9,508 bases of DNA from JABDOU01 sp041609995 (GTDB lineage Bacteria > Actinomycetota > Acidimicrobiia > Spongiisociales > SHLN01). The notes beneath the pieces are model-generated. The model was given only the letters and a program-made list of their open reading frames with translations, did no database searches and was not told the DNA's origin. Shown piece after piece: positions 5,662 through 9,508 of this stretch (position 1 is the first letter of the stretch; each line of letters opens with the position of its first letter). The translations under genes and the position numbers were made by a program. The stretch lies in NCBI GenBank assembly GCA_041609995.1, contig JBFIPU010000099.1, positions 1 to 9,508 of the forward strand, read 5' to 3'.

Positions 5662-8343
5662 TCACTCGAAGTAGGAACCGTTCCCGACCGGGTCGTAACT
5701 GCGCCAGTCCCACCAGGTGAGCTCTCGGTCATCCCATCGAAACCGTCGCTCGTCGGTGCTGCCGTTGTAGGTGTTGTTGTAGAAGGTGTTGTTGCGGTAA
5801 TAGGTGCCGCTGTCCCCGATGTCCTGCACCATGCCGGTGAATCCGTCCCACACGGTGATGTAGTTGTCGTGCACCGAGGTGTTGCGCACTTCATACGCTC
5901 CATGGGCCCCGTAGCCGCGGTTCTGTTGGATCAGGGCGATGCCGTGCTGGTTGTTGATCACGGTGTTGTTGTAGATCTGGACGTCCCTCGACCCGGACAC
6001 CTGGATTCCTGATCCCCAGATCCAGCCCCGGGGATCGTCGAATCCGTTCCCTTCGACGGTGTTGTTCTTGATCACGGCCGCGTAGGAGATTTCGTGGGCG
6101 ATGCCCTCGCGGTAATTCCAGGACGCGGTGTTGCCGTCGTAGGTGGTGTTGATGTTGTCGATGTCAGACCACAGGCCCGGGCCGAAGTTGTGATGGGCGT
6201 AATTGCCCCGCAGCACCAGCCCGTCCGTGTACATGAACTTGGTACCGCCGCCTTGCCAGTCGAGCTCGAAGTGAGCGAAGTTGTTGTAGGCGATTTCGTT
6301 GTACTCGATCACCAAACCCCAGCCTTCGCCGCCGATTCCTTGTTGGCCGTTGTTGTGGGTGTAGTTGTTGGTGGCCCGGCTGCCGTTCGTGAGCATGATG
6401 GCGACTCCGTGATTCCGGCGCACCTCGTTGTTCTCGACGATCCAGTTGGATCCGAACGGCCCGGCGTTGGTGCGGCGGCTGTCGATCACACCGTGTTGGG
6501 CGGGCGATGCGTAATACTCGATCAGCAGATTCTTGATCACCACGTTGTCGCTGTCGGAGTGGAAGGCTTGAGCCGTGACGCTGGTGACCACACTCCGGCC
6601 CCGCACGTCCTCCCCGACATAGATTCGATCGGCTCCGTAGTCGAAGAACCAGGCGCCCGGCCCCAGCTGGGAACGGCTGGTGACGTGTTTGAACGGTTGT
6701 CCGTCGACGAAGAGATCTTCGCTCTCCTGGCAGCGGTAACTCGAATCCTGGCATCGACCATAGGTACGGACGTGCTGGGTTTGACCCCCGACGTACCAAT
6801 CACCGTCGTATTGCCAATCGGTGAGCGATCTGCCCCCATGCAGGACAGCTCCGTCAGCGCCGATGAACTGTTGGCCGTCCTTGGGCTCGATGCTCTGGTT
6901 CATGTAATAACCCGGGGTCAGATAGAAGCTCGTGTAGCTCGGGTTGTCGCGAGCCGCGCCTGCCACATCATCGCCCGGATACAGCACCACGTCATACTCG
7001 TCCGGCGGTGGCGGCGGTGGCGGCGGTGGCGGCGGCTCGGGCTCTGGTTCCGGTTCCGGATCGGGGGGAGGCGGCGGTTCTGGTTCCGGGTCCGGTGGAG
7101 GGGGCGGCGAGGGCTCCTGTTCCGGATCCGGCGGTGGTGCAGGAGCCGGGGCAGGCTCGGGCTCGGGTGGCGGAGGGGTGGCTCCCGGCTCCCAATACTG
7201 GAAGAAGCCGCTGCACGGGAGCAGCTCGGTTTGCATGTTGCCCGACGTGCAGGTGGAGCCGTTCCAGCCACCCTGGACCCAAGTGGTCGGGTCCTCGGTC
7301 TCGAAGGTCCGCCCCGCAATGACGATCTTGTCGACCAGGAGGTCGCCCGGGCCGTCGTCGTTGAGGAAGTGAACCTCGACGTTGTGGGCGTTGACGGGTC
7401 CATCGTGGACGTAGGTGAACCGGTTGAATTGCCGGTCCGGGATCGAGCCTCCGGGCCCGATCCACGTCGCCACGAACTCGCTGTTGACCGACAAGGTCAT
7501 GTTCTCGGTCCCGCTCGCCCCGGCGGCGAAGATCTCGATGAGAACCGAGTCGTCGGGCGCAGGGGCGGCCGGTGGTCCTGGCGTCAACGGCGAAGCCGAG
7601 GCTGGTCCTCTGACCGGGATACCGCTACTGCTGATGGCCTGGCTCGTGATCGGGCCACCCCCATACATCGCGCTACTGGCGAGCAGCCTTGTTCCCCGTA
7701 CGACTGCGAAGGTGTCGGTGGCGTTTTGGTCCCAGTCACCCACCAGGAACTGATCATCGCCGGTGCCGAAGTAGCCGTCGTATTCCAGCACGCCTTCGGG
7801 TGAGTACACCCTGACCGCGCCGTTTCGTCGATCCCACAAACCGAGGTGGTCCCGGCCGTCACCGTCCCAATCGCCGGCGAAGGGCTGGGCGTTGGAAAGA
7901 CTGGCGCCAAAGGTGACATCCGCAAATCCCTGCGTATTCGAGTTGCGGAGGTGAAAGCTGGCGGTGGCGGCGCGATAGATGCCGATGGTCTGGATCCCGT
8001 CGCCGTTCCAGTCACCACACACGGGGAGGTCTCCGGGAATCCCGAAGAAGATCTCGATGTCGGCCAACCCGGTGTCGTTGGTGTTGCGAAGGTACAAGAA
8101 CCCCGTTGTGGGACGGTAGAGCCCGGGCGTGGCAGCGCCGTTGCCATCCCAGTCGCAATACATGGGTTCGTCTCCCGGGTTGCCGAAGTGGAACTCGGTG
8201 TCGGCCACCCTCCAACTGCCTTGGGAATTGTCGAAGGTCACGACGCCCGGACCTCCCTCGGCGGCCGCGCCCGGGGAGGCGCCGCCAATGGCGACGAGAA
8301 TCATGAACAGGAATGCGCCAATTGCGCGACGGGTGTTTCGCAC
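5662..8343 (-). CDS. Secreted multidomain protein: DWDGDG repeats, CBM60-like module, right-handed beta-helix
   Basis: The 893-residue product begins with a signal peptide (RR, hydrophobic core, likely cleavage after AAA at 26-28). Four repeats of about 47 residues follow, each with a DWDGDG-like loop (DWDGNG at 64, DWNGDG at 111, DWDGDG at 158, DWDQNA at 203), resembling FG-GAP/VCBS calcium-binding blades. Residues 265-385 resemble calcium-dependent CBM60 xylan-binding modules (FLNDDGPGDLLVDKI). A Pro/Glu linker spans 388-447. Residues 448 to the end form a parallel beta-helix with Asn-rich coils (VENNEVRRN, IKNNTVEGN, IYNNTVINN), as in pectate-lyase-like, NosD and C5-epimerase folds. LFVDG at 544-548 resembles a motif in secreted helix proteins. 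The likely role is binding or modifying an extracellular polysaccharide, but I see no catalytic triad. There is no LPXTG or C-terminal membrane helix. The start is GTG at 8343, with GAGGGG 10 nt upstream. Confidence 0.85.
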   Translation of the reverse strand: MRNTRRAIGAFLFMILVAIGGASPGAAAEGGPGVVTFDNSQGSWRVADTEFHFGNPGDEPMYCDWDGNGAATPGLYRPTTGFLYLRNTNDTGLADIEIFFGIPGDLPVCGDWNGDGIQTIGIYRAATASFHLRNSNTQGFADVTFGASLSNAQPFAGDWDGDGRDHLGLWDRRNGAVRVYSPEGVLEYDGYFGTGDDQFLVGDWDQNATDTFAVVRGTRLLASSAMYGGGPITSQAISSSGIPVRGPASASPLTPGPPAAPAPDDSVLIEIFAAGASGTENMTLSVNSEFVATWIGPGGSIPDRQFNRFTYVHDGPVNAHNVEVHFLNDDGPGDLLVDKIVIAGRTFETEDPTTWVQGGWNGSTCTSGNMQTELLPCSGFFQYWEPGATPPPPEPEPAPAPAPPPDPEQEPSPPPPPDPEPEPPPPPDPEPEPEPEPPPPPPPPPPPDEYDVVLYPGDDVAGAARDNPSYTSFYLTPGYYMNQSIEPKDGQQFIGADGAVLHGGRSLTDWQYDGDWYVGGQTQHVRTYGRCQDSSYRCQESEDLFVDGQPFKHVTSRSQLGPGAWFFDYGADRIYVGEDVRGRSVVTSVTAQAFHSDSDNVVIKNLLIEYYASPAQHGVIDSRRTNAGPFGSNWIVENNEVRRNHGVAIMLTNGSRATNNYTHNNGQQGIGGEGWGLVIEYNEIAYNNFAHFELDWQGGGTKFMYTDGLVLRGNYAHHNFGPGLWSDIDNINTTYDGNTASWNYREGIAHEISYAAVIKNNTVEGNGFDDPRGWIWGSGIQVSGSRDVQIYNNTVINNQHGIALIQQNRGYGAHGAYEVRNTSVHDNYITVWDGFTGMVQDIGDSGTYYRNNTFYNNTYNGSTDERRFRWDDRELTWWDWRSYDPVGNGSYFE
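7003..7182 (-). repeat. Low-complexity repeat encoding the Pro/Glu linker
   Basis: This in-gene tract encodes residues 388-447, almost entirely proline, glutamate, aspartate and alanine, ending in eleven consecutive prolines. On the plus strand the proline run reads as repeats of CGG CGG TGG. The tract joins the carbohydrate-binding module to the beta-helix and is probably an extended, flexible spacer. Such triplet repeats are prone to length change by slippage. Confidence 0.85.
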
Positions 8344-8427
8344 GGTGGTAATACCCCTCGAGGTTCGCCGCCGAGCATGTAAGCAAGGTCACCGACAGTG
8401 GGGCAAATGCCACTTTCAGTTTTTTTT
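8344..8427 (-). promoter_or_regulatory. Leader of the beta-helix gene with A-tract and possible SD-masking hairpin
   Basis: On the minus strand an A8 tract (8427-8420) is followed by an AGTGG...CCACT stem (8414-8397). The Shine-Dalgarno GAGGGG (8359-8354) lies 10 nt before GTG. The CCCC of the hairpin (within 8400-8404) could instead pair with the GGGG of the Shine-Dalgarno, so two exclusive folds are possible. Candidate promoter hexamers (TTGCCC, then TTACAT or TACATG) are weak. I do not recognise a known riboswitch class. On the plus strand the same hairpin followed by T8 (8397-8427) looks like an intrinsic terminator. The remainder of the gap up to 8514 holds only a GTCGG/CCGAC stem (8496-8510), a weak candidate for the end of the lexA transcript. 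Confidence 0.25.
8397..8427 (+). terminator. Plus-strand hairpin followed by T8
   Basis: AGTGG (8397-8401) pairs with CCACT (8410-8414), or alternatively GGC/GCC closes an AAAT loop. A run of eight T residues (8420-8427) follows 5 nt later. This has the form of a Rho-independent terminator read left to right, yet no plus-strand gene ends nearby; the flanking genes are both on the minus strand. It could stop antisense transcription, or be the fossil of the terminator of a deleted plus-strand gene. Alternatively the A-tract on the other strand may be what matters. Confidence 0.3.
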
Positions 8428-8514
8428 CGCGAATCGCTGTCACGCCCCTTGTTGCCGGCCGGGCTCTCCAGACGTGCCGGTGTTGGGTGCTGCGGGTCGG
8501 CGATCCCGACAGTG

Positions 8515-9138
8515 CTAGAGCGAGCGGAGGACCGAGACGACCACGCCGGCGATTTCGACGCCACTCCGATAGACCATCGGCTCGTAATCGGGGTTCGCAG
8601 CGTGCAGCGTGACGATGTCACCGCGCCGTTCGAAGCGCTTGACCGTCGCTTCCTCTCCGTCCACGAGAGCTGCGACCGTGTCTCCATTGCGGGCGTCCGA
8701 CTGCTGGCGAACGACGACGAAGTCGCCGTCGAGAATGCCGTCCTCGATCATCGAGTCACCGCGGACTCTCAGCATGAAGACCGGCCCGGTGCCGACCAGG
8801 GATTCGGGTAACGGAAATACGTCGTCGATGTGTTGTTCGGCGAGGATTGGTGAGCCGGCGGCGACATGGCCCACCAGCGGCACATCCCGGACGCGTGACT
8901 TCGTCAGTGGGGGGTGCTGGTCGACGACTTCGATCGCCCGTGGCTTGGACGGATCGCGCCGCAAGTAGCCATACTCGACCAACGAAGACAGGTGCGAGTG
9001 GACACTCGAAGGGGAGGAGAGGCCGACCGCCTCACCGATCTCCCGCACCGAGGGCGGATAGCCGCGGCTAGCGACAGTGGCCCGAATCAAGTCCAGAATC
9101 TCTTGCTGACGTTTCGTCAATGGTTCCTGCTCTGTCAT
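8515..9138 (-). CDS. lexA: LexA repressor, SOS response regulator
   Basis: LexA represses DNA-damage genes and is inactivated by RecA-stimulated self-cleavage. The 207-residue product has the N-terminal winged-helix DNA-binding domain (residues 1-70, starting LTKRQQEILDLI, with recognition segment SSPSSVHSHLSSL) and a C-terminal S24 peptidase domain. The scissile bond is A94-G95 in VAAGSPILAEQ. The catalytic serine is S129 in RVRGDSMIEDGI and the catalytic lysine is K167 in ATVKRF. All key residues are present, so the protein should be active and cleavable. The ATG at 9138 is the only start that gives the normal N-terminus; no start codon lies in frame upstream before a stop. Its promoter region holds four SOS boxes, so it is autoregulated. 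It faces away from a second LexA-controlled promoter on the plus strand. Confidence 0.97.
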   Translation of the reverse strand: MTEQEPLTKRQQEILDLIRATVASRGYPPSVREIGEAVGLSSPSSVHSHLSSLVEYGYLRRDPSKPRAIEVVDQHPPLTKSRVRDVPLVGHVAAGSPILAEQHIDDVFPLPESLVGTGPVFMLRVRGDSMIEDGILDGDFVVVRQQSDARNGDTVAALVDGEEATVKRFERRGDIVTLHAANPDYEPMVYRSGVEIAGVVVSVLRSL

Positions 9139-9161
9139 TGCCGTGTCATCTGCCGTGCCAT
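9135..9161 (-). CDS. Possible eight-codon leader peptide overlapping the lexA start
   Basis: On the minus strand an ATG at 9161 opens the frame MARQMTRQ and stops at a TGA (9137-9135) that overlaps the lexA ATG as ATGA. A purine-rich GGAGAAGAG lies upstream, a better Shine-Dalgarno than anything directly before lexA. The arrangement would let lexA be translated by re-initiation. It depends on the 12-bp duplication in the leader and could be chance. Confidence 0.25.
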   Translation of the reverse strand: MARQMTRQ

Positions 9162-9162
9162 C
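9139..9162 (-). repeat. 12-bp tandem duplication in the lexA leader
   Basis: On the plus strand TGCCGTGTCATC (9139-9150) is followed directly by TGCCGTGCCATC (9151-9162), with 11 of 12 bases identical. The duplication sits immediately upstream of the lexA ATG and supplies both ATG codons of the small leader frame. Confidence 0.7.
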
Positions 9163-9204
9163 TGCTTGCTCTTCTCCGCTCCGATTTCGAGCGTTGGCCG
9201 CTCA

Positions 9205-9218
9205 CGTACATATGTTCG
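9205..9218. promoter_or_regulatory. SOS box A (LexA operator)
   Basis: CGTAC-ATAT-GTTCG matches the CGAAC-N4-GTTCG operator with one mismatch. It lies 67 bp from the lexA ATG and over the predicted lexA transcription start. Confidence 0.75.
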
Positions 9219-9220
9219 AC

Positions 9221-9248
9221 AGGGTAGTCGATCTCTTCAGAAAACCAA
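9221..9248 (-). promoter_or_regulatory. lexA: Probable lexA promoter
   Basis: On the minus strand TTGGTT (9248-9243) and TACCCT (9226-9221) are separated by 16 nt and fit a modest sigma-A-type promoter. Transcription would start near 9214, giving a leader of about 75 nt. SOS box B overlaps the -35 and box A covers the predicted start, so LexA bound at either should block it. The hexamers are only moderate matches; the SOS-box geometry supports the call. Confidence 0.45.
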
Positions 9249-9259
9249 ACATATGTTCG
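9246..9259. promoter_or_regulatory. SOS box B (LexA operator)
   Basis: CAAAC-ATAT-GTTCG matches the operator with one mismatch and shares the ATAT centre with box A. It overlaps the lexA -35 and ends 3 nt before the plus-strand -35, so it could serve both promoters. Confidence 0.8.
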
Positions 9260-9262
9260 CCC

Positions 9263-9291
9263 TTGACAAATCGAACATGTGTTCGTATAGT
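9263..9291 (+). promoter_or_regulatory. Strong LexA-controlled plus-strand promoter
   Basis: TTGACA (9263-9268) and TATAGT (9286-9291) are separated by exactly 17 nt, close to an ideal sigma-70/sigma-A promoter and by far the best in the window. Transcription should start near 9298 and run out of the right edge. SOS box C fills the spacer and box D covers the start, so it should be silent until DNA damage. By synteny with Mycobacterium, where Rv2719c (SOS-induced LysM protein) and nrdR lie divergent from lexA, the target is probably an SOS-induced cell-division or nucleotide-metabolism gene. This is inference, as the gene is outside the window. Confidence 0.85.
9272..9285. promoter_or_regulatory. 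SOS box C (LexA operator)
   Basis: CGAAC-ATGT-GTTCG is a perfect operator. It lies wholly inside the 17-nt spacer of the plus-strand promoter, ending directly at the -10, so bound LexA should exclude RNA polymerase. Confidence 0.93.
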
Positions 9292-9294
9292 CTT

Positions 9295-9308
9295 CGAACA
9301 CGTGTTCG
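9295..9308. promoter_or_regulatory. SOS box D (LexA operator)
   Basis: CGAAC-ACGT-GTTCG is a second perfect operator, centred on the predicted plus-strand transcription start and 23 bp from box C centre to centre. Confidence 0.93.
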
Positions 9309-9370
9309 TGTCACACCGGAAACATACGGTTCAGGATGCGACAGGTCGGGTAAGGACCACCGCCTGGCAC

Positions 9371-9505
9371 ACAGAACAGCGGGAAGTACAGAACAGCGGG
9401 AAGTACAGAAGAGCAGGAGTACTGAACAGCAGGAAGGACAAAACAGCAGCAGGACCGGAACAGCAGCAGGACCGGAACAGCAGCAGGACCGGAACAGCAG
9501 CGAGT
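9371..9505 (+). repeat. 17-bp tandem array, eight units, in the leader of the SOS-controlled transcript
   Basis: The hexamer AACAGC (AAGAGC once) recurs at 9375, 9392, 9409, 9425, 9442, 9459, 9476 and 9493, a 17-bp period with a single 16-bp step. Units 1-2 are identical (ACAGAACAGCGGGAAGT), unit 3 is related but one base short, and unit 4 is a diverged form. Units 6-7 are identical (CCGGAACAGCAGCAGGA), with units 5 and 8 close to them. The plus strand has very few T residues, so the RNA would be A/G/C-rich and little folded. The unit length is not a multiple of three, and frames across it have no good start, so it looks non-coding. The array reaches the window edge and may continue. Confidence 0.9.
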
Positions 9506-9508
9506 AGA

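Noticed and set aside
6094..7803. 569-codon open frame on the plus strand opposite the beta-helix gene
   Set aside because: It lies antisense to a gene with a signal peptide and recognisable domains. Its translation is low in structure-like pattern and includes Gly/Arg-rich runs that mirror the Pro/Glu linker. High GC makes long antisense frames common.
8392..8514. Direct repeat CCGACAGTG at 8392-8400 and 8506-8514
   Set aside because: A 9-bp match over 114 bp could mark an inserted segment, but nothing between the copies resembles an element and a chance match is plausible.
9336..9353. Five-codon frame MRQVG after the SOS promoter
   Set aside because: It is too short and has no clear ribosome binding site. 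It could be a leader peptide but is expected by chance.
9371..9505. CRISPR-like or coding interpretation of the 17-bp array
   Set aside because: The units are contiguous with no spacers. Seventeen is not a multiple of three, and the frames differ in composition from the real genes around them.
8914..9507. 197-codon plus-strand frame across the lexA promoter and the array
   Set aside because: It starts inside lexA on the opposite strand, crosses all four SOS boxes and the promoter, and ends within the repeats.
9302..9508. Open frame from GTG 9302 (or 9308) running off the window edge, just after the predicted transcription start
   Set aside because: It could be a leaderless gene start, but it overlaps SOS box D and then reads only the tandem array, with no recognisable domain in 69 codons. 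It cannot be judged without the sequence to the right.

Overview
The window comes from a GC-rich, high-GC Gram-positive chromosome. The gene set and order (a probable RecA/RecX tail, then rny, miaB, miaA, dapF, and lexA on the opposite strand) match the recA-to-lexA neighbourhood conserved in Actinobacteria. The LexA sites are of the CGAAC-N4-GTTCG type used by Actinobacteria and Bacillus. RNase Y in this locus suggests a deep-branching class such as Acidimicrobiia. That class-level placement is inference.

Left end (1-510): the last eight codons of a plus-strand gene are followed by about 480 bp with no gene. This stretch holds three identical 69-bp repeats and one decayed copy, each able to form two hairpins. 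A GNAT acetyltransferase gene (511-990, minus) then diverges from the main operon.

Centre (1108-5658): a tight plus-strand operon encodes RNase Y (mRNA turnover), MiaB and MiaA (the two enzymes that make ms2i6A37 in tRNA) and DapF (meso-diaminopimelate for lysine and peptidoglycan). rny and miaB share ATGA. miaB and miaA share CTGA, which implies a rare CTG start for miaA. dapF begins 8 nt after miaA.

Right half (5662-8343, minus): a large gene converges on dapF with only 3 bp between the stop codons. It encodes a secreted multidomain protein: signal peptide, four DWDGDG-type repeats, a CBM60-like module, a Pro/Glu linker and a right-handed parallel beta-helix. It lies where many Actinobacteria carry hflX and other genes between dapF and lexA, so it looks like an accessory insertion in a conserved locus.

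Right end (8515-9508): lexA (minus) diverges from a very strong plus-strand promoter. Four SOS boxes lie in 104 bp between them: two fit the lexA promoter and two fit the plus-strand promoter, one filling its -10/-35 spacer exactly. The plus-strand transcript enters an eight-unit, 17-bp, T-poor tandem array that runs to the window edge. The gene it serves is outside the window; by synteny with Mycobacterium it could be an SOS-induced LysM/cell-division gene followed by nrdR.

I see no rRNA, tRNA, CRISPR, transposase or phage gene. Nothing here amounts to a clearly new system. The best leads are the bidirectional SOS control region with its repeat-bearing transcript, the CTG start of miaA, the two-hairpin repeats, and the inserted beta-helix protein.
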